64,000 nucleotides of DNA. It comes from Janthinobacterium sp. CG3. GTDB taxonomy: Bacteria; Pseudomonadota; Gammaproteobacteria; Burkholderiales; Burkholderiaceae_D. Shown here piece after piece: positions 34,755 to 43,704 of the stretch; within the stretch, counting starts at the first letter, position 1; each line of letters begins with the position of its first letter. The stretch spans positions 4,429,767-4,493,766 of the forward strand of contig NZ_KB467824.1 of the NCBI RefSeq assembly GCF_000344615.1. The letters run 5' to 3'. The notes below the pieces were generated by a model. That model was not told the origin of the DNA, ran no database searches, and saw only the letters and a program-made list of their open reading frames with translations. The position numbers were made by a program, and so were the translations under genes.

Positions 34755-35666
34755 ATGAAGTCATTCAAGATCGCACTGCTTGCGGCCCTGCTGCTGCCTC
34801 TGGGGGCGCATGCCCTGTCCGATTCTCGTCCGGCCAAAAAGTCGTCTGGCACCTCGTCGTCGTACAAGAGCGGTTTTTCGTCGCAAAAGAAGGCGCCGGC
34901 CAGAAGCTACGAGGCGCGTCCGGCCCCGAGCGGCGAGAAGCCGTCGTTCGGCACGTTCGGCTCGCGCCAGCCGGCGGCCGCGCCGCGTCCGGCGCCATCG
35001 TATGGCGACGATGCCGCGCCGAAACGGCCGGGCGGCGGCTTCGGCTCGTTTGGCAGCGCCCGCGGCGGCGACGCGCCGGCCCCGGGCAAGTCGGATTCGG
35101 CGTTGTCGAGGGAGCTGGAGCAAAAAAGCGCCAACGCCAACGCCTTAAAGACGCTCGACGCGCGCCGTGCCGCCGCCGCCGCTGCGGCCGCGCCGCCGCC
35201 GCTGGACCCGGTGCAGCAGGCGAACCGGCAGCAGGCGAACCAGCAACAGCCTTACGAGCGGCCGAACCAGCCCTCGTATGAGCAGCAATCGGGGCGGACT
35301 TCTATGCCGCAGAGCAATGTTAGCTGGGGCAACGTGTTGACGGGATTCATGCTGGGCCGCTCGACCGGCGCCAGCGCCGGCAACGGCGGCTACCCGTCGG
35401 GCAATGGCGCGGGCAAGCAAGGCGTCAACCAGGGCGTCAACCAAGGCAACGCCAACCTCGGCGCGGCCGCCGGCGCCGGCAGCATCGGCAGCGCCGCCGG
35501 CCTGCCGGCGGCGGCGGCGGCGCCGTCGTTCGGCGCGACCGTGCTGCGCACCTTCGCCTGGCTGGCGCTGCTGGGCGGCTTGGGCTGGTTGATTTACTTC
35601 GGCGTCAAGCGCTTCAAGCGCGCCGGCGCGCGCAGCGGCGCGAACTACTCCTTTGAAAGGGAATGA
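34755..35666 (+). CDS. Exported low-complexity protein with C-terminal transmembrane helix
   Basis: 303 residues. A signal peptide (about 1-20, ending AHA) is followed by a long Ser/Ala/Pro/Gly/Gln-rich disordered region with GFGSFGSARGG and NQGVNQGNAN repeats. A single C-terminal transmembrane helix (about 263-283: TVLRTFAWLALLGGLGWLIYF) ends in a basic tail KRFKRAGAR. I do not recognise a named family. It is the first gene of a probable operon with a DUF2491 (YjfK-like) and a PspA/IM30-like (YjfJ-like) gene, so an envelope-associated role is inferred. Confidence 0.82.
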   Translation: MKSFKIALLAALLLPLGAHALSDSRPAKKSSGTSSSYKSGFSSQKKAPARSYEARPAPSGEKPSFGTFGSRQPAAAPRPAPSYGDDAAPKRPGGGFGSFGSARGGDAPAPGKSDSALSRELEQKSANANALKTLDARRAAAAAAAAPPPLDPVQQANRQQANQQQPYERPNQPSYEQQSGRTSMPQSNVSWGNVLTGFMLGRSTGASAGNGGYPSGNGAGKQGVNQGVNQGNANLGAAAGAGSIGSAAGLPAAAAAPSFGATVLRTFAWLALLGGLGWLIYFGVKRFKRAGARSGANYSFERE

Positions 35667-35667
35667 G

Positions 35668-36456
35668 ATGGGTTGGAAAGATGCATTTGAATACATGCGC
35701 GGCGTCGCCTCCAAGCGCGGCGTCGACACCCAGGCGCGGCGCGAGGACGAGGGCTTGCCGCTGGGCGCGCGCATCGGCAGCGTGGTCAAGTTGCAGCAGT
35801 CGCCGTTCATCCGCGCCAACAGCAACGGTTCACTGATCACCTTGCCTAGCCCGAGCGATACGCGGGTGCTGGCGGTGTCGCAGATCAAGCTGAACATGGC
35901 GGGCGGCTTGTACCGCTATTACCTGGCCACGGGCGACATCGACGCCAAGGAGAAGTTCCTGCAAGTGTTCCGCAACGCCCAGGGCGAGATCGCCGAGCTG
36001 ATGTATTGCACCCAGCTGGCGCGGGTGGTGCCGGAGACGGCCGAGGACCAGGACGCCTACACCGGCGGGTCCGGCCACGGCCTGGGCGACCCCAGTTACA
36101 CGCTGTGGCGCGAGCAGCTCGGCGACATCGGCCTGGACGAGGCCGAACTGGACCTGGTGTTCGGCGACAGCGACCGCCTCGACTACCGGCGCGACGCCGG
36201 CGACCCGGCGGCCGAGTTCGTCGCGCCGTTCACCGGCACCGAGGTGCGCCTGGACGACGCCGCCGGCGCCCGCGGCTTGAAGCAGGAGATGTACTTCATG
36301 CCCTACGTGCGCGAGCTGCAGGGCGGCGGGCTGGAGTATTTATTGATCACAACGGAAATAATCGCCAGCGTCAACGGCGATGCGTCACAACGCGGTATCC
36401 ACGTCGACTTCGTCATTGGCATACCGGTTGAGCAGGAGCGGCTCGTCATCCAATAA
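35668..36456 (+). CDS. DUF2491 (YjfK-like) family protein
   Basis: 262 residues, soluble. Blocks such as LPLGARIGSVVKLQQSPFIRANSNGSLI, LYRYYLATGDIDAKEKFLQVF and a YTLWREQLGDIGLDEAELDLVFG segment match DUF2491. In E. coli yjfK sits beside the PspA-like yjfJ, as here. GAAAGG precedes the ATG at 35668, one base after the upstream gene's stop. Function is not established. Confidence 0.88.
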   Translation: MGWKDAFEYMRGVASKRGVDTQARREDEGLPLGARIGSVVKLQQSPFIRANSNGSLITLPSPSDTRVLAVSQIKLNMAGGLYRYYLATGDIDAKEKFLQVFRNAQGEIAELMYCTQLARVVPETAEDQDAYTGGSGHGLGDPSYTLWREQLGDIGLDEAELDLVFGDSDRLDYRRDAGDPAAEFVAPFTGTEVRLDDAAGARGLKQEMYFMPYVRELQGGGLEYLLITTEIIASVNGDASQRGIHVDFVIGIPVEQERLVIQ

Positions 36457-36505
36457 GGCGGACGGCCAATATGTGGTGTTTTCAAATTCTACGAGAGGAA
36501 TACAA

Positions 36506-37270
36506 ATGAGCAATTCGAATGGCTGGGGTTTGACCGCGCGCCTGATTTCCAAACACTTCGGCGTGCTGGGCGACCGCGTCTCCGAGGCGATCGCCAATTT
36601 CGATCCCGAGACGGCGACCGAAGCCGACCGCGACCGCCTGGCCGACACGCTGCGCTCGACCGCGCAAAAGCTGGCGGCGGCGCGCGCCTCGTTCGAGAAG
36701 GAGCACGCCGACGTGGTCAAGCTGCGCAATCTGATCGCCACCGACGAGAAGGCCACCGACACGCTGGGCGAGCGCCTGGCCGCCGGCAAGATCTCGGAGG
36801 CGACCATCAACCTGTTCTGCGACGAGCTGGAGTCGAACAAGGCGCGCCTGCCGCAGGAAGTGCAGGAAGAGGCGGACGCCCAGCAATACATGGACGAGTT
36901 GCAAAAGATCGTCGACGCGCTGTCGAAACAGCTGTCCGACTTCGACGCCGCCGCCAAGAAGGCGTTGCAGGCGCTGGCCACCGCCAAGGCGCAAAAGGAC
37001 TTGCAGGCGATCCGCAGCGAGCGCCAGAGCCAGTTGGCCGGCCTGTCCGGCCTGCAAGGCAACTCGAGCGCGCTGGAAGCGCTGACGCGGCGCGCCCAGA
37101 CCGTTAGCAACGAGGCGGCCGGCATGCGCATCGTCGCCGACATCGGCCAGCGCCCGATCGACCAGGCGGCCGAAATCGAGGCCATCCGCAAGTCGGTCAG
37201 CCAGGCCGACACGGCCGGCGAGTCGACGCTGGAACGCCTGAAGCGCCTGTCGGCCAAGAGCGCCGCGTAA
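36506..37270 (+). CDS. PspA/IM30-family protein (YjfJ-like)
   Basis: 254 residues, almost wholly alpha-helical coiled coil (about 25-220), as in PspA/IM30 membrane-remodelling proteins. LTARLISKHFGVLGDRVSEAIANFDPETATEADRDRLADTLRSTAQKLAAARASFEKEH shows the N-terminal amphipathic part. GAGAGGAA lies before the ATG. As the last gene of the trio it is followed by a very strong terminator. It probably assembles on the inner membrane; whether it answers stress like PspA is not visible. Confidence 0.87.
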   Translation: MSNSNGWGLTARLISKHFGVLGDRVSEAIANFDPETATEADRDRLADTLRSTAQKLAAARASFEKEHADVVKLRNLIATDEKATDTLGERLAAGKISEATINLFCDELESNKARLPQEVQEEADAQQYMDELQKIVDALSKQLSDFDAAAKKALQALATAKAQKDLQAIRSERQSQLAGLSGLQGNSSALEALTRRAQTVSNEAAGMRIVADIGQRPIDQAAEIEAIRKSVSQADTAGESTLERLKRLSAKSAA

Positions 37271-37277
37271 AGGCCGC

Positions 37278-37321
37278 GGCCGGCCCCCGCCATGAAGGCG
37301 GGGGCCGGCCGGCGGTTTTTC
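37278..37321 (+). terminator. Strong Rho-independent terminator after the PspA-like gene
   Basis: A perfect 14-bp GC-rich stem (37278-37291 with 37297-37310) closes a 5-base loop, followed after GGCGG by a T tract. Confidence 0.92.
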
Positions 37322-37330
37322 GCTACAATA

Positions 37331-37378
37331 CCAGGCGGGGGTGGCGCAACACGGCGCCGTCCCCGCCTGGTTTTTTTT
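37331..37378 (+). terminator. Second terminator-like hairpin directly before ybeD
   Basis: CCAGGCGGGG (37331-37340) pairs with CCCCGCCTGG (37361-37370), with eight T following. It begins just after a TACAAT -10-like hexamer (37324-37329) and ends 22 bases before the ybeD start codon, so it may act as a backup terminator or as an attenuator of ybeD. Confidence 0.8.
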
Positions 37379-37399
37379 ACTACTTTGACTGGAATACAT

Positions 37400-37675
37400 A
37401 TGGAAACGATCCCCCGCAGCGAATCCCTGATCGAGTACCCAAGCGACTTTCCGATCAAGGTGATGGGTCCGACCCATATCGACTTCGCGCCGACCATTAC
37501 CGAAGTCGTGCTCGGCTTCGACCCGACCTTCCACGCCGGGCGCCTGGAAGCGCGCCCCTCGCCCAAGGGCAACTACACCGGCCTGACTGTGATGGTGCGC
37601 GCCACCAGCCGCGAACAGCTCGACGCGCTCTACACGGCGCTGTCGGCGCACCCGATGGTCAAGATCGTCATGTAA
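37400..37675 (+). CDS. ybeD: DUF493 (YbeD) family protein
   Basis: 91 residues with an ACT-like ferredoxin fold: LIEYPSDFPIKVMG near residue 10 and YTGLTVMVRATSREQLDALYTALSAHPMVKIVM at the end are the family signatures. YbeD precedes lipB in many gammaproteobacteria and betaproteobacteria and is presumed to affect lipoate metabolism. Here a GST-like gene separates it from lipB. Confidence 0.92.
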   Translation: METIPRSESLIEYPSDFPIKVMGPTHIDFAPTITEVVLGFDPTFHAGRLEARPSPKGNYTGLTVMVRATSREQLDALYTALSAHPMVKIVM

Positions 37676-37781
37676 TTGTTTGTGAATGGAATTCACAAAC
37701 AAGTCGAATATATAACGTTACGCGGCGCGCCGGGCCGGGCTTAAGATGGTTGGCCTACCCCATCCACCGACCGGAGCCACG

Positions 37782-38405
37782 ATGTCTGCGCACGCCCTGA
37801 AACTGTACACCGACCGCCATTTCCACAGCCCGTACGCAATGTCGGTGTTTGTCGGGCTGACCGAGAAAAAGCTGGCGTTCACGCTGGAGACGGTCGACCT
37901 CGACATCGGCCAGGAAAAGCTGGCGCCGTACCGCGACCTGGCGTTGACGGCGCGCGTGCCGGCGTTGCAGCACGACGGCTTCGTGCTGAGCGAGTCCAGC
38001 GCCATCGTCGAATACCTCGACGAGGTGTTCCCGGCGCCCGACTACGCGGCGCTGCTGCCGGCCGAGCCGCGCCAGCGCGCCCGCGCGCGGCAGATCCAGG
38101 CCTGGTTGCGCAGCGACCTGCTGGCGCTGCGCGCCGAGCGCAGCACCCGCGTGGTCTTCGTCGGCCCGGTCGACACGCCGCTGTCGCCGGACGGCCAGGC
38201 CGCCGCCGACAAACTGATCCGCATTGCCGACAGCCTGGTCGACGGCGCCCACCTGTTCGGCGCCTGGAGCATCGCCGACACCGACCTGGCGCTGATGCTC
38301 AACCGCCTGATCCTCAACGGCGACCCGGTGCCGGCCAAGCTGTGCGACTACGCCGCCGGCCAATGGCGGCGCGACGCCGTGCAGCAGTGGCTGCAACCGC
38401 GCTGA
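37782..38405 (+). CDS. Glutathione S-transferase (YfcF-like)
   Basis: 207 residues. The N-terminal thioredoxin-like domain has LYTDRHFHSPYAMSVFVGLTEK in the active-site position and TARVPALQHDGFVLSESSAIVEYLDEVF, with the cis-Pro and ES glutathione-binding residues. A helical C-terminal domain contains FGAWSIADTDLALMLNRLI. This pattern matches the YfcF group. CCGGAGCC precedes the ATG at 37782. Confidence 0.9.
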   Translation: MSAHALKLYTDRHFHSPYAMSVFVGLTEKKLAFTLETVDLDIGQEKLAPYRDLALTARVPALQHDGFVLSESSAIVEYLDEVFPAPDYAALLPAEPRQRARARQIQAWLRSDLLALRAERSTRVVFVGPVDTPLSPDGQAAADKLIRIADSLVDGAHLFGAWSIADTDLALMLNRLILNGDPVPAKLCDYAAGQWRRDAVQQWLQPR

Positions 38406-38472
38406 GGCCCCCAGCCCTTTGCCTGTGGTTTTACTGCCCTCATGGCGCAGCGCGTCTCGCCGCGGCCAACAT

Positions 38473-38495
38473 GGTCGGATTACGCTAATCCGACC
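38473..38495. repeat. Dispersed inverted repeat (short member)
   Basis: GGTCGGATTA and TAATCCGACC arms around a 3-base centre, upstream of lipB. It belongs to the dispersed family represented at 40431-40470. Confidence 0.8.
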
Positions 38496-38586
38496 TACGA
38501 CACGCTAACGTAAGGCCACCAGGGGCCGCCGGGAACGAAACCCCGGCCTGCCTTATAATGGCGGGGTCCAACAAACTGACCCGCCC

Positions 38587-39291
38587 ATGTCCACCACCCC
38601 AGCCGAACCGGCGCTGATCCGCCACCTCGGCCAAGCCGACTACGAAGCCACCTTCGCCGCGATGCGCGCCTTCACCGACGCCCGCGGCACCGACACGCCC
38701 GACGAACTATGGATCGTCGAGCACGCGCCGGTGTTCACGCTGGGCCTGGCGGCCGACCGCAACCACCTGCTGGCCGGCGCCGGCATTCCCGAGCACGCGA
38801 TCCCGGTGGTGCAGACCGACCGCGGCGGCGAAGTCACCTTCCACGGCCCCGGCCAGGTGGTGATCTACCTGCTGATGGACCTGCGCCGTAACAAGCCCGG
38901 CGGCAAACTGTACGCGCGCCAATTCGTCCACAAAATCGAGCAAGCCATCATCAACGTGCTGGCGGCGTATAATCTGGCTGGCGAGCGCATCGATGGCGCG
39001 CCCGGCATCTACGTCGCCGGCGGCCCCCGCAAGGGCGCCAAGATCGCCGCGCTGGGCCTGAAAGTGCGCGGCAACGGCTGCACCTACCATGGCGTGTCGT
39101 TGAACGTGGCGATGGACCTGGCGCCGTTTTCGTGGATTAACCCGTGCGGCTACAGCGGGCTGGAAACGGTGGACATGCGCAGCATGGGTTCGACCGCGAC
39201 GCTGGCCGAGGTGCAACTGGCGCTGGCGCGCGAACTGACCGCTTTACTCGATGTGGACGGCGCCGAGCGCCCCGCAGCAGCAACCGAATAA
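38587..39291 (+). CDS. lipB: Octanoyl-[ACP]:protein N-octanoyltransferase
   Basis: 234 residues. LipB moves octanoate from acyl carrier protein to lipoyl domains of 2-oxoacid dehydrogenases and GcvH. Signatures: [41 protein letters not shown] with the active Lys-side groove, and [23 protein letters not shown] with catalytic Cys in [15 protein letters not shown] hexamer (38554-38559) may be its -10. lipA follows 19 bases downstream. Confidence 0.96.
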   Translation: MSTTPAEPALIRHLGQADYEATFAAMRAFTDARGTDTPDELWIVEHAPVFTLGLAADRNHLLAGAGIPEHAIPVVQTDRGGEVTFHGPGQVVIYLLMDLRRNKPGGKLYARQFVHKIEQAIINVLAAYNLAGERIDGAPGIYVAGGPRKGAKIAALGLKVRGNGCTYHGVSLNVAMDLAPFSWINPCGYSGLETVDMRSMGSTATLAEVQLALARELTALLDVDGAERPAAATE

Positions 39292-39310
39292 CGTAACTAA
39301 GCCCTAGGGC

Positions 39311-40318
39311 ATGCAGCCAATGACTTCTGAGACCACCCCGAGCGTCGCTCCCGCCTACAACCCGAGCGAAAAGCAAAAAGGCGCCAGCAAGACCGCGCGC
39401 ATCCCGATCAAGATCATCCCGATCCAGCAGGTCGAGCGCCTGAAAAAGCCGGACTGGATCCGCGTCAAGGCCGCCTCGGCCTCGACCCGCTTCTACGAGA
39501 TCAAGGAAATCCTGCGCGAGAACAAGCTCGTCACCGTGTGCGAGGAAGCCAGCTGCCCGAACATCGGCGAATGCTTCGGCAAGGGCACCGCGACCTTCAT
39601 GATCATGGGCGACAAGTGCACCCGCCGCTGCCCGTTCTGCGACGTCGGCCACGGCCGCCCGGACCCGCTCGACGTTGACGAGCCGGCCAACCTGTCAAAG
39701 ACCATCGCCAAGCTGCGCCTGAACTACGTCGTCATCACCTCGGTCGACCGCGACGACCTGCGCGACGGCGGCGCCGGCCACTTCGTCGAGTGCATCCAGC
39801 AAACCCGCGCGCTGTCGCCGAACACCCGCATCGAAGTGCTGGTGCCGGACTTCCGCGGCCGCCTGGCCAAGGCGCTGGCGCTGTTCAAGGACGGCCTGCC
39901 GGACGTGTTGAACCACAACCTGGAAACCGTGCCGCGCCTGTACAAGGAAGCGCGCCCGGGTTCGGACTACACCCACTCGCTGGAACTGCTGCGCGACTTC
40001 AAGGCGCTGTACCCGAACGCCGTGACCAAGTCCGGCATCATGGTCGGCCTGGGCGAGACCGACGAGGAAATCCTGCAGGTGATGCGCGACCTGCGCACCT
40101 ACAACGTCGACATGCTGACCATCGGCCAGTACCTGTCGCCGTCGGGCGACCACTTGCCGGTGCGCCGCTACGTGCACCCTGACGTGTTCAAGATGTTCGA
40201 GGCGGAAGCGTACAAGATGGGCTTTGTCCACGCCGCCGTGGGCGCGATGGTGCGCAGCTCCTACCACGCCGACGAGCAGGCGCACGGCGCCGGCGTCGAA
40301 TCGGCGCTGAACGCCTGA
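39311..40318 (+). CDS. lipA: Lipoyl synthase (radical SAM)
   Basis: 335 residues. LipA inserts two sulfurs into the octanoyl chain. The auxiliary cluster motif is [12 protein letters not shown] (C-x4-C-x5-C) and the radical-SAM motif is CTRRCPFC (C-x3-C-x2-C). A C-terminal [10 protein letters not shown] carries the conserved RSSY serine that ligates the auxiliary cluster. The start may alternatively be the ATG at 39320. Cotranscribed with lipB and followed by a terminator. Confidence 0.97.
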   Translation: MQPMTSETTPSVAPAYNPSEKQKGASKTARIPIKIIPIQQVERLKKPDWIRVKAASASTRFYEIKEILRENKLVTVCEEASCPNIGECFGKGTATFMIMGDKCTRRCPFCDVGHGRPDPLDVDEPANLSKTIAKLRLNYVVITSVDRDDLRDGGAGHFVECIQQTRALSPNTRIEVLVPDFRGRLAKALALFKDGLPDVLNHNLETVPRLYKEARPGSDYTHSLELLRDFKALYPNAVTKSGIMVGLGETDEEILQVMRDLRTYNVDMLTIGQYLSPSGDHLPVRRYVHPDVFKMFEAEAYKMGFVHAAVGAMVRSSYHADEQAHGAGVESALNA

Positions 40319-40337
40319 CGCGCCCCGCGCGCGCCGC

Positions 40338-40375
40338 AAAAAAAACCGCCCGGCCAGCGCCGCGCGGTTTTTTTT
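40338..40375 (+). terminator. Rho-independent terminator after lipA
   Basis: AAAAAAAACCGC and GCGGTTTTTTTT pair over 12 bp around a GC-rich loop. The symmetric A/T flanks make it potentially bidirectional. Confidence 0.88.
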
Positions 40376-40430
40376 CGCCCCGGTTTCGGCCAAGCCAGGG
40401 CTGGCGAACGCCAACGGAAAGTTAGCGTGT

Positions 40431-40470
40431 CGTAGGTCGGATCAGCCCATCGGGCGTAATCCGACCTACG
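40431..40470. repeat. Dispersed inverted repeat (long member)
   Basis: CGTAGGTCGGA and TCCGACCTACG are perfect 11-bp arms around an 18-base centre containing the usual AGCCCATCGGGCGTAA core. Best-preserved member of the family in the window. Confidence 0.88.
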
Positions 40471-40499
40471 CACATCGCCGTCGCCGTCGCCGCAATATC

Positions 40500-40518
40500 G
40501 ATAACGATACTCATTGGT
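40500..40518. promoter_or_regulatory. Candidate Fur box upstream of the PepSY gene
   Basis: GATAACGATACTCATTGGT matches the 19-bp Fur consensus GATAATGATAATCATTATC at 14 positions, including a complete GATAAC-GATA start and TCATT. It lies 79 bases before the PepSY gene start. Confidence 0.6.
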
Positions 40519-40596
40519 GTTATTCTGGCGGACTTCGCGCGCCCATGTAGACCGCCGCTTGGCCGGCGTCCATATCATTCCATTAAAAAGCCCGTC

Positions 40597-41751
40597 ATGC
40601 CTAAACGCCTGAGCCAGCTTGTCATCGGCAAGTTGCACCTGTACCTCGGCCTGTCCTGCGGCATCGTCTTCGTCATGCTCGGCCTGACCGGTTCGCTTAT
40701 CGCCTGGCTGCCGGAACTGGACGCGCTGCTCAACCCGACATTGCTGCAGGCGACGCCGAACCATCCCGGCGCGCCGTTCCTGGTGACGCCGCAAAAAGTG
40801 CAGGAAGTGGTCGACCACCTCAGCGCCAATCCGGCCTACGGCAAGCCGGCGCAGCTGAACCCGCCGTCGCACCCGCACGACGTCTACGTCGCCTCCTACC
40901 GCCGGCCGCTGCCGGCCGACGCCGCGGCCACCGCCCAGGCGCTGACGCGCCAGGTGATGCTCGACCCGTATACGCTGGAGATCAAGGGCGAGCGCGAGTG
41001 GGGCCGCTACGGCCTGTCGCGCCCGCTCTTGATGCCGACCCTGTTCCATCTGCACCGCTACCTGCTGTCGGGCGAGATCGGCAAAACGCTGGTCGGCGCC
41101 GCCGGCGTGGTCATGCTGGTGCTGGCGCTCACCGGGCTGGTGCTGTGGTGGCCGCGGCCGAACTGGCCGGCGCTGCGGCGCGCGCTGCGCATTTCCTTCA
41201 ACGGCTCCTGGCCGCGCCTGTTCTATTCCTCGCACAAGGCCAGCGGCTTTTTCGCCGCGCCGGTGCTGCTGGTGCTGGCCTTTTCGGGCGTCTACATGAA
41301 CCTGCCGCAGGTGGTGGTGCCGGTGGTCGACATGGTGGCCGAGCTGGGGCCGACCGGCAAGCTGGGCAACACCAGCGCCGGCCCGCACATCCCGCCCGGC
41401 GCGGCGATGGCGCTGGCGCAGGCGCTGTATCCGGGCGGGCGGGTGTCGCGTATCGCGCTGCCGGCGAAACCGGCGCTGCCGTATGAAATCCGGGTGCGCC
41501 AGCCGAACGAGGTGGCGCAGGGCGACGGCGCCACCCGCATCACGCTCGACGCCGTCAGCGGCAAGCCGCTACGCGTGCGCGACCCGTTGCGCGCGCCGGG
41601 CGGCGAGCGCTTCCTCGGCTGGCAGTTCCCCTTGCACAGCGGCCAGGCGTTCGGCACGGCCGGCCGCGTCTTCATCAGCCTGTTCGGCCTGCTGCCGCTG
41701 GGCTTTTTCGTCACCGGCACGCTGGTCTGGTGGAAACGCCGCCGCAAATAA
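40597..41751 (+). CDS. PepSY-associated transmembrane protein (putative ferric-reductase-like)
   Basis: 384 residues. Four transmembrane helices (about 16-38, 162-184, 208-232, 357-378) and PepSY-like periplasmic regions are interspersed with conserved His: KLHLYLGLSCGIVF, FHLHRYLLSG, SSHKASGFFAAPVLLVLAFSG. This PepSY_TM (PiuB-like) family is commonly iron-regulated and found with siderophore uptake genes; a role in ferric-siderophore reduction is an inference. A Fur box upstream supports iron control. No TonB receptor is adjacent. Confidence 0.88.
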   Translation: MPKRLSQLVIGKLHLYLGLSCGIVFVMLGLTGSLIAWLPELDALLNPTLLQATPNHPGAPFLVTPQKVQEVVDHLSANPAYGKPAQLNPPSHPHDVYVASYRRPLPADAAATAQALTRQVMLDPYTLEIKGEREWGRYGLSRPLLMPTLFHLHRYLLSGEIGKTLVGAAGVVMLVLALTGLVLWWPRPNWPALRRALRISFNGSWPRLFYSSHKASGFFAAPVLLVLAFSGVYMNLPQVVVPVVDMVAELGPTGKLGNTSAGPHIPPGAAMALAQALYPGGRVSRIALPAKPALPYEIRVRQPNEVAQGDGATRITLDAVSGKPLRVRDPLRAPGGERFLGWQFPLHSGQAFGTAGRVFISLFGLLPLGFFVTGTLVWWKRRRK

Positions 41752-41844
41752 GCCGGCCGCGCCGCGCGCCGGCCAAGGAAACGGTTATTGCCCCTATTCA
41801 AGCCTATAATTCATGTCGAGAATCGACGGCCACCGGGAAACAGC

Positions 41845-43143
41845 ATGACTTTTGTAAACAATATTTCCATCCTCGGGGCCTTGATCGGCTGTAGCGCCTT
41901 CTTCTCCAGCGCCGAGATTTCGCTGGCGGTGGCGCGCAAACTGAAGCTGCAACTGCTGGCCGCCGAAGGCGTGCGCCAGGCCGAGAAGGTGCTGGCCTTG
42001 CAGGCCCAGCCGGGGCATTTCTTCACCGTCGTGCAGATTTGCCTGAACGCGGTGGCGATACTCGGCGGTATCTTGGGCGAGGCCTCCTTTCCGCCCTACA
42101 TCGCGCAATTCATCCGCCAGTTCTACGACGGCGGCGCCGGCGTCGAGACGGCCAGCTTCCTGCTCTCGTTCCTGTTCGTCACCTCGATGTTCATCCTGCT
42201 CGCCGACCTGATCCCGAAGCGCCTGGCGATGACCGCGCCGGAGCGGGTGGCGCTGGTGGTGATCGGGCCGATGCTCGTTTGCATCCGCGTGTTCAAGCCC
42301 GCCGTGCTGCTGTTCAACGGCTTGGCCAATCTGTTTTTCCGCATCTGCAAGGTGTCGACCGTGCGCAACGACGACATCACCTCGGCCGACGTGGTCGCCA
42401 TGATCGACGCCGGCGCCCAGGCCGGCGTGCTGCACACGCGCGAACACCACGTGATCGAAAACGTTTTCGAACTTGAGACCCGCACCGTCACCGCGTCGAT
42501 GACGCAGCGCGACAGTATCGTCTACTTCTCGCTGCACGACGGCATCGACGTCATCAAGCAAAAAATCACCGAGCACCCGCATTCGACCTTTTTGGTCTGC
42601 AACGGCGGCATCGATGAAATGGTCGGCTGCGTCAACTCGAAGGACATCCTGCTGCGCCTGCTCAACCAGCGCTCGCTGGCCATCAGCGAGCTGACCATCC
42701 GTACCGCGCTGGTGGTGCCGGACACGCTGACGCTGTGGGAGGTGTTGAGCCGCTTCAAGAGCAAGCGCGACAATTTCGCCGTCATCCTCAACGAATACGC
42801 GCTGGTGGTCGGCGTGATCACGCTGAGCGACGTGCTCAGTACCTTGATGGGCAATATGGTGAGCCAGTCGGCCGAGGAGCAGATCGTCAAGCGCGACGCC
42901 GACTCCTGGCTGATCGACGGCCTGACCCCGGTGCAGGACGTGCAATACGCGCTTGGCATCGGCCACTTCCCGGACGACCAGAACTACGAAACCATCGCCG
43001 GCTTCATCATGTACTCGCTGCGCAAGATCCCCAAGCGCACCGACTGCGTGCAATACGCCGGCTACAAGTTCGAAGTGGTCGACATCGATAGCAACCGCAT
43101 CGACCAGTTGCTGGTGACGCGGCTCGACCCGCTGGCCGGCTGA
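41845..43143 (+). CDS. DUF21 (CNNM)/CBS-domain membrane protein, hemolysin-C family
   Basis: 432 residues. DUF21 with four hydrophobic segments (about 1-190) contains ILGALIGCSAFFSSAEISLAVARK and QICLNAVAILGGILGE. Two CBS motifs follow (MTQRDSIVYFSLHDGIDVI; IRTALVVPDTLTLWEVLSRF), then a C-terminal CorC/HlyC domain (YETIAGFIMYSLRKIPKRTD). The family includes CorB/CNNM magnesium transporters and the YtfL/putrescine type; ion specificity is unresolved. Start at 41845 (MTFVNN) preferred over upstream in-frame 41788. Confidence 0.9.
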   Translation: MTFVNNISILGALIGCSAFFSSAEISLAVARKLKLQLLAAEGVRQAEKVLALQAQPGHFFTVVQICLNAVAILGGILGEASFPPYIAQFIRQFYDGGAGVETASFLLSFLFVTSMFILLADLIPKRLAMTAPERVALVVIGPMLVCIRVFKPAVLLFNGLANLFFRICKVSTVRNDDITSADVVAMIDAGAQAGVLHTREHHVIENVFELETRTVTASMTQRDSIVYFSLHDGIDVIKQKITEHPHSTFLVCNGGIDEMVGCVNSKDILLRLLNQRSLAISELTIRTALVVPDTLTLWEVLSRFKSKRDNFAVILNEYALVVGVITLSDVLSTLMGNMVSQSAEEQIVKRDADSWLIDGLTPVQDVQYALGIGHFPDDQNYETIAGFIMYSLRKIPKRTDCVQYAGYKFEVVDIDSNRIDQLLVTRLDPLAG

Positions 43144-43253
43144 CGGCCGCGCCTGGCTTTTTTGCCGGCGCCGGGGACATCTCCGAAAAATTGCTATCAT
43201 CGGGCTTGGGCGAAGCTGCGTCGGCCCGACGCGACCACTACACGAAAAAGAAC

Positions 43254-43676
43254 ATGACCAGACCTATTCCCACCCCCGCCTATTTCAACGAGTTCGGCGT
43301 CGGTACGCTGCCGGCGCATATGGGCATCGTCGTCACCGACATCGGCGAGCGCTCCCTGAGCGCCCAGTTTGTCGTGGCGCCGCACCTGCTTGCGCCCAAC
43401 GGTTTCCTGCACGCCGGCAGCGTGGTAAGCTTGGCGGACACGGCCTGCGGCTACGGTTGCGTGGCCAACCTGCCCGAGGGCGCGGCCAACTTCACGACGA
43501 TTGAATTGAAGTCGAACCACCTTGGCACGGCGCGCGAGGGCATGGTGCTGTGCACCGCCACGCTGGCGCACGGCGGCCGTACCACGCAGGTGTGGGACGC
43601 GGTGGTGACGGAGCAGGCCAGCGGCAAGACCATCGCGCTGTTCCGTTGCACGCAAATGATTTTGTATCCGCGCTAA
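43254..43676 (+). CDS. PaaI-type hotdog thioesterase
   Basis: 140 residues. The hotdog fold signature is LAPNGFLHAGSVVSLADTACGYGC, where the Asn-Gly-x-x-His-Ala-Gly helix and Asp nucleophile region match the PaaI/YdiI group, followed by TTIELKSNHLGTA. These enzymes hydrolyse acyl- or aryl-CoA thioesters; substrate unassigned. ATG at 43254 chosen for typical length. Confidence 0.9.
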   Translation: MTRPIPTPAYFNEFGVGTLPAHMGIVVTDIGERSLSAQFVVAPHLLAPNGFLHAGSVVSLADTACGYGCVANLPEGAANFTTIELKSNHLGTAREGMVLCTATLAHGGRTTQVWDAVVTEQASGKTIALFRCTQMILYPR

Positions 43677-43704
43677 GCCGTCGTCGGCAGTATCCATCCG
43701 GGAG

